From NCBI GenBank assembly GCA_037042185.1, contig JAXQJY010000027.1, positions 3,188,893 through 3,252,892 of the forward strand: a DNA stretch of 64,000 bases, in the 5' to 3' direction. This document shows positions 44,676 to 55,171 of the stretch, one piece after another. A program made the translations under genes and the position numbers. The first letter of the stretch is position 1, and every line of letters begins with the position of its first letter. The stretch comes from Sordariomycetes sp. S80-01Y. Taxonomy: Eukaryota; Ascomycota; Sordariomycetes. The notes below the pieces were generated by a model. That model was not told the DNA's origin. It saw nothing but the letters and a program-made list of their open reading frames with translations, and did no database searches.

Positions 44676-47600
44676 ATGAATTGCAACACATTTATTCCCT
44701 TCGTTTCTTCTCTTTTGCTTGCTGCATCTGTCCTTGCCCATACTAGTCATGGTCATTACCGGCTCTACCACGATGCCTCAAAGTTCAAGCGTGACGCTGG
44801 GAGTACCTCCGTCTGCCCACCTATCCCTGATACACTAGAAGTGGCAGCAGACTTGATAGCCAAAGTTCGGCTCGAAAGCGGAGAAGTCTGTGAGGCTGAT
44901 GTCAAACCTGCTCTCTATTCACTCATGTCTGCGGATCTGGACGACCCCTATTCATGCTCTCAGACCAAGCCCTGCAGCAACGGGGCTTGCTGTGCAAAGA
45001 CTGGTGTCTGTGGGTATGGGCCCGAGGCCTGCGGTAGCAACGACGAGACTCCGAACGACAAGTGTTGGAGCAACTGCGATGCTCATGCTGAGTGTGGTCG
45101 TTTCGCGTCATCTCAAGGCAAGGAATGTCCGCTGAAAGTGTGCTGCAGCCAACACGGATTCTGTGGCATGACTCCTGAGTATTGCGACGATTCGGATAAA
45201 GAAGATAAAGGCTGTCAGAGTAATTGCGATCAGCCTGGCTCTGGCGCCTCCGGAGGCAATGTCCAGAAACGCATTATCGGCTACTACGAGGCTTGGAACG
45301 CGGATAAAAGGTGTATAGGCATGAGCATGGAAGATATTCCTGTGAACAGCCTCACCCACATATATTACTCCTTTGCCTACATCGAGCCTGAGACATTCGA
45401 GATTATCCCCATGCGCGATGAAAAGGATGGTGACCTCACCACTGAGAGTTTCAATGAGTTTGCGGCTCTGAAAAGAAAGAATCCTTCCCTCTCAGTCATT
45501 GTTGCACTTGGTGGATGGACCTTTAACGACAATAACACCATCTGGCAGCCTGTCTTTAGCAGCATCGCCTCTACCAAACAAAACCGAGCAACCTTCATGG
45601 ACGAAGTCTTGAAGTTCTTGAACCGATATGGGTTCGACGGTGTGGATATCGACTGGGAATACCCAGGCGCCTCTGATCGTGGCGGAAAGCCGGAAGACGG
45701 AGAGAACTTCACCAAGCTCTTGCAGGAAATGAGAGTCGAGTTCGACAAGACCCCTAGTGGCCGCAAAGAGATTTCCTTCACAGCGCCCACTAGCTACTGG
45801 TACCTGAGACATTTCGACATTACTGCGTCTGCGGAAGCCGTGGACTATGTTAACATCATGTCCTATGACCTACACGGCATTTGGGATGCCAATAATCCAA
45901 TCGGCTCCCAAGTCCTAGCTCACACTAACTTAACCGAGATTGAGCTAGCGCTTAATCTTTTTTGGCGTAACGATGTCGAGGCGTCTAAGATTAATCTTGG
46001 ACTTGGCTTCTACGGGAGATCATTCCAACTTGCTAATCCTGCTTGTCACGAACCTGGCTGCCTATTCCTTGGTGGTGCTGCCCCAGGACCGTGCACAGAC
46101 AACTCTGGCACATTATCATACTCTGAGATCATGGATATCATTAATCAGAATAATCTGAGTCCTTATTGGGACAAGGACTCCGGCGTTAAGTATATCACTT
46201 GGAACGAGGACCAATGGGTCTCATACGATGATCAGGATACTTTCCAACAGAAGATCAAATTTGCGAACTCTCTTGGTCTTGGAGGGCTTCTTATCTGGGC
46301 AATCGACCTCGACACTCAAGATCTAGATGGTCTTTCGGGGGTCTTATATCCCGATGGCTTTGGTACGCACAAAGATTGGAGCACTACTGACCCGTGGGAG
46401 GAGCTTGGGGAAGGCCATTGCACTATCTCTAACTGTGGTACTACCGGATGCTCTGCGGGCGAAATTGAAGTCAACATGTTCAATTGCAATCGTTGGGAAG
46501 GGAAAAAGAAAAGTGTCTGCTGCCCATTTGCATCAGCACCTGACCCCGACAAGTGGTAAGTCCAGTACCTAAACGTCCTATTAAAGTGCGCCTCAACTGA
46601 TAGCAGGCACAGTACTTGGAGGGGAAACGGGAATTTCTGTAACGGACAGTGCCACGACGGCGAGGTCGCGATCGCCTCTTCTACGCAAGTTGGCAGTGGC
46701 TACCCTTGTTTAGACGGTCGCAAGTTCCTATGCTGTGAAGCAGAAGCAAAAGTCCCGGACTGTCACTGGACAGGCTGTAAGGAAGACTGCGCGTCGGACG
46801 AGAACGAATTAACATGGAAGTATGGCAGTTGCAGTGGGAATAACAAGAAGAAATTCTGCTGCAGCAAAGACCAAGATTGGAAAAACTGCAAATGGCACGG
46901 CAAGCCAGGCAGCTGCTTCGACAACCATTGCGATACGGGTTGGCAAGTTTCTTTGACCAGGTCCCATGGCGGAGAGGACGAGACATGTGGCTGGGCTTCT
47001 TCCCGCAAGAGATCTTTCTGTTGCGATCCTCCCGAAGGAGCGTCTCCATTTTTGCCAGTACCTCTAGACTATCTCTTCCCTAACCCGCCCGATGAAGAAG
47101 GCGCCGAGTCAGACTGGAGGCTTAAAGTTGACAACACCTGGGGAGGGTCGGAAGATCTTCCATTCGCGGAGACTCCCGATGACTCTGCCTTTGGCTTCGT
47201 TGTGATGACAAGTCCGGAACAGATACAAGTGTCGCTTGACAGACGTGATGGCTCACATTGGGACGTCTTCGACTGTTTTGACTCCACCACCGACGGAGAG
47301 CACACTGTCCGTATGATTTGTACAAGCGATGGAGAATACTCAAACTGCGACAAGATTCATCTCGGCCACGGAGCAAGCGGGACCATTGTCGACATGCCAT
47401 CAGGTTGTGGTCCGGGTAGATACGCTGTGGTGAGGGAAATGAGCCCAAGTCGAAATCAAAGTATACCGCACCATATCTCCCGTCGCGGTCTGAGTCAAGA
47501 TACTACTGTCTATGACCTGAAGTTCGATTACGACTTTCGCCGAGTTCCCCGCGATTTAGGTGACACCCAGATACGTATCGACTATAGCAACGAGAACACG

Positions 47601-50142
47601 TATTGGGACACCATCGTCGACAAAGCTGCGGACCACAAGAAGCGCAATGCGAAAAGAAGCCACCGGAGCTTCAATGGCAACCATAAACGCTGGCTCGAAG
47701 AAGAGTGGCGGGACGACGTGCATTACGGCGCCTTGTCAAAAGAGGACATCCACAAACGTTGGTTTGGAGAGACAGTGCTCGACTGGCTTAAGGAGCTGTT
47801 CGATGGCGTCAGAAACACAGCGGACCAAAAGCATGAGTACAATGATGAGTTCACATTGAGCATCATCGATCAAGATTGGGTTTGCCCGAATATGAGAGCC
47901 AGGCTCGATGTCAGTGCGATCATGAAACTAGATATAGACGTGAACTATGGCTTCACTCTCATCGCAAGACTAGGGGGAGAGTACGGGATCGACATCTCTG
48001 ACTCCTATCTGTATTACCGGACTGGTGGAGAGGTGTCAGCCAAATTTGCGGTCAATGCTGCAGCAACCGTTCACTTCGATACCGATGATCGCTTGATGTT
48101 CTCGGCAGACACATTTGGGGCTTCTTTCACCGTTCCCGGTATCGTTACAATCGGGCCAAACTTCAAGCTCTTTGCAAGACTTGAGGGTGAAGCAACGCTT
48201 GGTGTCAACTTTGAGACATCAGTCAAGATCGCCGAGTGGGATGTGTATCAGACATACCCAGCCGTCAACGAAGAATGGGAGCCAGGTGTATTCCAAGACC
48301 CCGACAAGTCAAACTCTATGAGCCTCGAACCCGAATTTGAATACGGAGTCTCCCTTAACGGTCACTTGACCGCACATGTCAAATCAGCCATCACATTTGG
48401 TGTCGATTTCAACGAGGACTTCGCTACAATTGACTCTTGTCTTGTTGAGTTAGTGGCTGACGGTCATGTTACTTTCCACGCAGAAGCCGAGACTGGTAGC
48501 GGTGACAGCTCGTTCTGCTATGGAGTAGATGTCGGTGCAGATATATACGCTGCTGTTCAAGCGCCTGATATGTTCTCATGGGCACTGCCCAAGACCCCCT
48601 ACATGATCTTCCCTGTTCAAGATGTCACTGTCTTTCCCAGCCCTCTGGATGGAGGTGCTTGTTCAAATTCCGGAGGACAAAAGCTTTTTCGACGTGATCT
48701 TGCTTCCCCTGGATATGGAAACAACGAGACTTCATATTTGGAAGACAGAAGCCTCTGCCGACGTGCTGAGCGATACGGTCCTCTTTTTTCGCGCATCGAA
48801 GGCCTCAGCTGTCCAGGAGACGATGAAACCGGGGAGATGCCCCCATGTCCTTTATGCTGGAACCAAGATGAGACTGGCTTGACGACGAGGGAAGAAGGAG
48901 AAGTCTGTTGGCTCGACCCCTACCGTTCAGATGAGAAGAGTTGTTCTGTAGATGCAGAAGGAAGCCTTCAAAGTTCACCGCTTAGCAAAAGGGCGACCAA
49001 GCGGTTTTCTTGGTCTTATAATGGCGAGAATTATTGGCTCAACGCACCGGATTACCCAGACTGCACAGTAGCCACTGGCACTGGTCATGGGAGTATTCAG
49101 CGTTATTATGGCTTTTTGGCGACTCAACCATCAAAGTCGTGCGATGCTGTCCCCAAAAAGCTCAATGCCAGACAGTTGGGCAATGCTCCGTATGTCAGTA
49201 TGTACCCCACGAGCCACTTCTTTCGGGGGGCCAAATACTGACAAATAGGGAAAGCTGAGCATGTTTATGAAGCACAGCTTCTCAAGCGTTTTATGCGATG
49301 GCTCCATAACGATGGTACCGAGTCTAGTATTCCACTGGCATCCGGGTATTCTAGACCATCCAACATCCACGAATGGGTCTCAGAAGTCCTTCTCGGATGT
49401 TCTGGGAAAGTTCAAGATCGTACTTATACCGCTCCAGGCTGGGATGCTGGTGATTCCCTGTGGGTGACGATGGCTGATGGTCTTGGTGGGAATCATAATC
49501 ACGCTCGTCTAGTTTTGACCGATGAACGGCTTAATGGTAGGAAAGGTAGTTTATTCGGCGGCGATCAGCTCGATCGAGAGACTCAGGCGAATCAACTGCA
49601 ATCGCGCCTCCACCAACGCGCTGTAAGTTGGAGAAATCCCTATTCACAAACCAAAACTAATGTGTGAATTTCAGGGCGTGGGGGTCTTCTACTACATGAG
49701 AGAGACTGAGATTTGGGCTAAATTCGTGCATAGCTCCCAGTACGTGGAGCGTGTGCTCCGAGTTTTCGATGAGAACTATCCGTGGGGGCAGGGAAACCAC
49801 ATTAACGATGGAGAAATAGGTATCCCCACGAGGCAAAACCCAAGGCCCGGTTTACGTGATCTTTACTGCTATTGGATTGACCAGGTACTGGCCAAGATCG
49901 AGCAAGAAGGTGTATCTTGGATCAAAAGGTCGAAAGAGACCTACTCAAGGGATTATAAATCTGAGCAGGGCAGTCAAGACTGGATCAACGTGGCTTTGAA
50001 GAAAGGAGGTCCGATATCAGAGGACAAGATCTACTTTCCCACGGCAACCCCGAAGCATCGCGGTCCTTCTTCACCACCTGTTATCTGGAGAAACAGCAAT
50101 TACGGAGACTTGTGGGCTCTCGGAGCAGCTGGCCCATTTTAA
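44676..50142 (+). CDS. Very large secreted GH18 chitinase (killer-toxin-like subgroup C)
   Basis: Secreted multidomain chitinase of 1770 aa. Exons 44676-46555, 46607-49197, 49249-49622 and 49675-50142 keep exact phase. The ATG at 44676 gives a signal peptide (FVSSLLLAASVLA). Residues about 80-190 contain two type-1 chitin-binding modules with many Cys (CSNGACCAKTGVCGYGPEACG and CPLKVCCSQHGFCGMTPEYC). The GH18 barrel follows (about 205-575), with the active site DGVDIDWEYPG and catalytic E328, and GGWTF and YWDKDSG segments. Cys-rich repeats come next (about 590-800), then a roughly 900-residue C-terminal part rich in beta-type sequence with KR sites but no recognised domain. This plan is that of subgroup C fungal chitinases related to the chitin-acting alpha/beta subunit of yeast killer toxin. 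It faces a LysM gene. Confidence 0.88.
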
Positions 50143-50710
50143 CCACAATGTTCATGATACATAGAGGACTATGGACGTACGTTCGACCAAATAACCATCT
50201 CTCACTTCCCAAATATTATGGTGTCGCATGCTGAATTCGCTCGCCATATTCAATGCTATCTGTCTTGTCTCTCCCTAGTAACTGAAGTGCGGCTCTCTAT
50301 CTAGGCTTTGTTTTGCCGAATTGAGTGGCACGGGTCACAGTATCAGCCTTGGTTCAGTTCTTCAACGCTGCTTCCTGAAGATCATCAGCAGCGTTATGCG
50401 TAGAGCGACCAGAAGCACTGGGAACGCTTGCATAGTCTCGAAGCCTATCAGGCGTGGCCCTCATGGCCTGGTCTAGATAGAATAACGAGTGATCCTTCGG
50501 CGCCGGCCCGCCTACTTATATATTTCAAGACCCTATGCTGCTATGAGTGTGACACTCACTAAGTCGGCGCTCCCGACAGTCATGATATTGGTGTCAGTAA
50601 GCCCTGAAAGACCGTCCATCCCCAAGTTCGCTATTTGATAAACGCCCCATAGGAGCTAGTCGCTCTGTCCAAACTCAAAGTATACCTGTCTTCCTGTATC
50701 GTGCGAGCGT
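50143..50710. other. Convergent spacer
   Basis: 568 bp between the chitinase and the minus-strand hypothetical gene, presumably holding both 3' ends. No coding region or repeat is supported. Confidence 0.4.
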
Positions 50711-51517
50711 TCAAAACCAACTAATCCAGCCTAACTTCATTTGAGCAGCTTCCGTCGCTGCAGCGCCTGCACGGCGCCAGGAGGCATTCTTTTGTTCATT
50801 GATCCAGTATAAAAGACTGCCAAGATCACCCTTCCTACCCGCACCTCTAGCTGGCAGTCGTTTCATGTGAACAGGATGTATCATGGGGTCGTGTTTGAGC
50901 ACCTCGCCCTCGACGGTTTCCAAAGGCGCCGGCTCAGACCTGACGAGTCCAATTTCACGAGTATCTGCGTCGCTTCCGTCCATCTGTACCTCTGCATGGT
51001 CATAAAAGAAGAAGAAGCAGCGGTAATTGATGAACAGGAGATCATCCTCACCAAACAGCCGTACGAGACCTGGTAACTTCTGACCACCAGGAGGATCGCC
51101 AACCTCTTCTTCAGGGATATCCGTGAAGAACATGTCGAGATTCATCCCGAGTTCGTCTTGACGCTCGCGCACCTTGCTGATCTGACGCCATAAGGTTCCT
51201 CTAGCTGCAAGTTCTCCTTCATAGTGGGCCGCGCACTCCTCCGCTGTGGCTCCTGGTAGAAAATAAAACTCATATCTGCAGTCGCCGTCGTATTCGATTA
51301 AGTCTTTTTCTAGGTCGGTCTTGAATTTGACTCCGTCGAAGTCCTTAGGTGAGATTTGAGGGTTTGTCATGTAGAAAGCCCACGTTCCCAGCGGAACAAG
51401 ATGAGACTCATCGTTGGAGGTCCACCAAGACATCAAAGCAGGATCGCCTCGGTGGTCGCGAAATGGGACGTTATGAGGCTTCATGATAATTTTGGTAATA
51501 CCTCGTGTGTATGCCAT
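50711..51517 (-). CDS. Hypothetical protein, 268 aa
   Basis: Intronless open frame from an ATG at 51517 to a TAG at 50711. I do not recognise a family. The protein is hydrophilic, lacks a signal peptide and membrane spans, and is rich in acidic residues and aromatic ones (for example SWWTSNDESHLVP, YRCFFFFYDHAEVQ). Two features favour coding: the length is well beyond chance for this composition, and the antisense frames are short. Its ends are convergent with the chitinase and it starts about 250 bp from an AT-rich tract. No function is proposed. Confidence 0.6.
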   Translation of the reverse strand: MAYTRGITKIIMKPHNVPFRDHRGDPALMSWWTSNDESHLVPLGTWAFYMTNPQISPKDFDGVKFKTDLEKDLIEYDGDCRYEFYFLPGATAEECAAHYEGELAARGTLWRQISKVRERQDELGMNLDMFFTDIPEEEVGDPPGGQKLPGLVRLFGEDDLLFINYRCFFFFYDHAEVQMDGSDADTREIGLVRSEPAPLETVEGEVLKHDPMIHPVHMKRLPARGAGRKGDLGSLLYWINEQKNASWRRAGAAATEAAQMKLGWISWF

Positions 51518-51766
51518 GATTATAGGAATACGACATTAATGGTGCTCTGACATTAGACTTAGACGCTGAAGCGATAAATAAGCAGTCAGCGTGACCAAGG
51601 AGCTATGACAGGACTGAAATTTACACAGGTAACCAATAATTAGACGGAACGGAACTAAATTTCTCCTAGGTTTTAGCCGCGATATTCCCGTAGCCATAAC
51701 CGTTTAGCGGAGTCCGGCGAATAGCCGAAGCGCCGAAGAGAATCCTGATGGTACTCATGCCACGCC
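51518..51766. other. Upstream region of the hypothetical gene
   Basis: 249 bp of ordinary composition between the 268-aa gene and the AT-rich tract; nothing else seen. Confidence 0.35.
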
Positions 51767-52042
51767 CCACCTTTATTAAGGTGGTGCTTAATCTTATAAT
51801 AGCTATATTAATATAATAGCTATTTTAAGGAGAAAATTAATTATTAGTCCCTTTAAATAAGCTATTTATTTAATTTATTATTAATTTTTAGAATATTATT
51901 AATTTTAACTATTTATTATATATATATATATATATATTTTAAAAAAAAAAATTATTAAAAAGATATTAAATTATATTTTTAAATATTATTATAAAATTAT
52001 TAAATATTTTAATTTTTATATAATAATTAATTATAAAAATAT
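51767..52042. repeat. AT-rich low-complexity tract with a hairpin at its left edge
   Basis: The tract starts with an 18-nt perfect hairpin (CCACCTTTATTAAGGTGG, 51767-51784), then is almost entirely A/T, including a TA dinucleotide run (about 51916-51937) and an A10 run. It ends at ATCGATCGATCGG. It directly precedes a VOC-fold gene that has lost its 5' end, so it may be the remnant of a RIP-mutated insertion. Confidence 0.6.
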
Positions 52043-52055
52043 CGATCGATCGGTT

Positions 52056-52563
52056 GCGTTTTATACCAAAGTCCTTGGTCTGGCTGAGATCGGTAGAATC
52101 CCCCTTGAGACAGCAACGATTGTGTTTCTTGCCTATGTCGACCCCACCTCACCGCGGCCCACTTTGCTTCGATATTCCGTAGGGAAGGGGTTCTGGAAGT
52201 AGTGTCGTCTCTGGTATGAACAATCCCATTGAGATCGTACCCAATTACTTACTTGCCACAAAGACACCGGATTCGACTGATAACGAGATTGCGCCTTCGA
52301 AACCAAATATCCGCCGAGTGAAACCGGCTATCAGTGTGCTGGATGTTGCCAAGGTCCTTGCTGCCACGAGGCAGCATGGCGTGAAGGTCGTTAAAGATGT
52401 GGACGAGTACGCAGGCTCAGCAGAGTTTGCCAAGTTCCTCGGTTGCAAGGTGCCTGAGGAAGAATTTGACCCCGACTTTTGGAACATGGCATTGCCGGTG
52501 CCCTTTGTTGAAGATCCTGACGGGAATCTGATCGAGAATCTTCAAGAAACTTCGCAGGCTTAA
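52056..52563 (+). pseudogene. Glyoxalase/VOC-fold protein, 5'-truncated and frame-broken
   Basis: Vicinal-oxygen-chelate fold proteins (glyoxalase, ring-cleavage dioxygenase and resistance proteins) bind a metal in a paired beta-alpha module. The first fragment reads AFYTKVLGLAEIGRIPLETATIVFLAY then meets a TAG at 52200-52202; it starts without an ATG against the AT-rich tract. A second frame from 52216 carries AISVLDVAKVLAATRQHGVKVV and ends with FVEDPDGNLIENL, the terminal VOC motif with its metal-ligand Glu. So a frame change lies near 52200 and the 5' end is gone. The second part alone could be translated (115 codons), but would be half a protein. Confidence 0.6.
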
Positions 52564-53378
52564 GGTCAATGTAATTGTAGAGATTACCACTGTGGTGATC
52601 TGCTAGAACCAAACTCGTTGAAGTATTGAAAGTACTAAGCCAATATCGGTGCGCTGAATCACAGAAGCTTAATGACAGATTGGTCGATAGCTTGAGTCAG
52701 GTGAAAGCGCGTTAAAATGTAAATCAAATATTATACTTGGCAGACAGAGTCTTGATATAGCGAAGCGAGCGGCTCTCGATACTCTAAGAGAGTTGAACCG
52801 CAAGGGGGGCTGTATTGGGTATTTTGCGCGCTATCTACAAGTCTATATAAGTACAAAGCCGCCAATGAATGCTTAATGTTACTAGTGGTTCCTCATTTAT
52901 CAGGATTGTTACACCTTGATCTAGTTCAACGACCAGTCGAAACAGACCTTTCCGTCACACTACATTAACACCACCATTTGGCTTGCGCGTTGAGCTCGGA
53001 CCCTTGTCAAAGTCGCCCAGTATCGTTGCCATGGGTCGTAATAATGAAAAAAAATGATCTCCCTCTTCTCGGCCTGAAATGAGGCGAATTCAAGTCCCTC
53101 CTCGGCGAGTTCAAGTCCCTCCTCGGCCATCACTCCAATTGCCGGTTGAAGGGGAACGCCCAGGAGCGGGCAGCGGCCTAAGTATCGGGCTGTGATGGGC
53201 CGCCACTCAACTTACATTCGTCCGTCTCCGCTAACTGAGTCCTCAATGAGGGGCCGAATGGAGGGTTCAGTTACTTCCAATCACGTTACAAGCCTTGGAA
53301 TAAACTTACTAGGCGACTTTCATACCTGGATTCCAATTGATCGATCCTAATTTTCATTTTCATCTACGTTTCTCAAGC
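52564..53378. other. Intergenic with a 21-bp tandem repeat
   Basis: Upstream region of the GH88 gene. A 21-bp unit (GCGARTTCAAGTCCCTCCTCG) is repeated at 53084-53104 and 53105-53125, about 255 bp before the ATG. No coding region seen. Confidence 0.45.
53084..53125. repeat. 21-bp tandem duplication in the GH88 promoter
   Basis: Two direct copies differ at one base (GCGAATTC versus GCGAGTTC). Each contains CCTCCTCGGC-like sequence, so paired CGG half-sites are brought 21 bp (two helical turns) apart. It may be a regulator site. Confidence 0.5.
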
Positions 53379-54952
53379 ATGGCACCGCACGCTGAAGCTT
53401 CGCCTCGAGGCGACACAACTACTGCTTCAGCAACGTTGAAATCAGCGACTCATTATGCTGGGAGTGTCGGGGGAAAGCCCCCGTTGACGACCCAGCTCGG
53501 TGAGCTTTTCGACGACAACATCGCAGCAAAGATTCTTCGAACAGCTGTTCAAGGGCTTATCGACAACGTGAGAACATATTTTAACCCCCAAGTACTTCTG
53601 ATTCGAAACTGATGAGCGAGAGCAGAATCCTCCAGTCGCCTATCCAGAATACGTCCCTCAAACTGGCCCCAATGCTGGCATATATGAGTTGAGAGAAGCC
53701 GACTTCTGGACCTGCGGCTTCTTTCCAGGAAGTATATACTCTGTTATTGAGCGCATCATCAAATTCCCGCAAGCTGTTCCCTGCAGTGATAAACATGCTC
53801 TCCTCGAGAAGCTTCTTGCGCAGGGGGAGCCTTGGGCTGATCCGATTCACGGCATGGCTCGGCGGACAGATACCCACGATATGTCTTTCATGGTGCAGCC
53901 GTCGATGCGAGTGCGCTGGGAGGTGCTCAATGATAGGAAGTCTCTCGACTCGATCATCACCGCCGCGAGGTGTCTGCACACGCGCAACAGCACCGCCGTT
54001 GGGGCTATGCGCTCATGGGATATCTTATCTCAAGAGGGCGTCAGCATCACCAGTCCCACAGAAGACTTCCTAGTCATTATCGATTCTATGTGTAACTTGG
54101 ACTTATTATACTATGCTGCAGCTCATACGGGAGACGTTCAGCTCAGCGATGCTGCCACTGCCCACGCGAAAACTCTCATCAAGACCCATCTCAGACCAGA
54201 GAAAAACCCACGCGGCAGCTATAGAATGCTGAGCTCCATCCATGTGGTGAACTTTGATCCCAGATCGGGCGACATAAAGGAGCGGCGCACAGGGCAGGGA
54301 TACCAAGCGACATCGACCTGGGCCAGAGGACAGGCTTGGGGCATCGGTTCGTATTCTACACATATCACATGCTACACTAAGCTAATAGATAATAGTGGGC
54401 TATTCACAGACTTATATGTGGACTAAAGACAACGAATTCCTCGAAACTGCAATTGCCATGGCAGAGTACTTCATCCTACGTCTAGAAACCTCCCCATCGG
54501 TTATAGAGCTCGCAGTTCCCGGTGAAAGCCGCAAGAGAGGGCGCTACGTGCCACTCTGGGACTTTGATGCTCCCATTTTAGACGAGACAAACCCTCTTCG
54601 GGACTCCTCCGCAGGCGTCATCGCAGCCAACGGCATGTTGATACTTTCGCAAGCACTAGCCGCTGTCGGCCGCGATGAGGAAAGCCAAAGATTCCGGGAC
54701 ATGGCTGTCACCATTGTTGCGGACACCCTGGACTTCTCTTTAGCGGATGAAAAGGCCAAAGTCGTCGTCGCTGACGGGGAGGTCCGAGTCGATGATGACG
54801 TGCAAGGTCAGAGATTCGATGCTATCTTGAAGAATGCGACAGCCAACTACAACGCCAAGGACCACAAGAGGTACTGGGACCATGGCCTCGTTTACGGAGA
54901 CTATTATTTGATTGAGTTCGGAAACAGACTACTGAAGATGGGGCTGGCATGA
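53379..54952 (+). CDS. GH88 unsaturated glucuronyl/galacturonyl hydrolase
   Basis: Removes an unsaturated uronic acid from oligosaccharides produced by polysaccharide lyases. Exons 53379-53567, 53626-54346 and 54396-54952 give 488 aa with matching phases (GTGAGA and GTTCGT donors). Family landmarks: [30 protein letters not shown], and [24 protein letters not shown] completed across intron 2. The C-terminus has [26 protein letters not shown] and GDYYLIEF. No signal peptide, so it acts in the cytosol on imported disaccharides, in keeping with the sugar transporter at 58598. The regulator at 55172-57879 lies between them. Confidence 0.9.
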
Positions 54953-55171
54953 TGAAGTTGCAGCACCTAGATATCACGGTTACACGTTACCCTTTGTTGC
55001 AATAGACCTACTCTGAAAGTGTACTACATTCTTTGCTAGGCTATATAAGTGCGCTTTTGCTCTGAATGCATCTGCCGCTACCGATACCAAATCATGAAAT
55101 CAGTCTTAAAGAAACCAGAATGCTGTTCGATTGTGGCTAGCTATTATACACTCCCAGGATAGAGGAACCGC

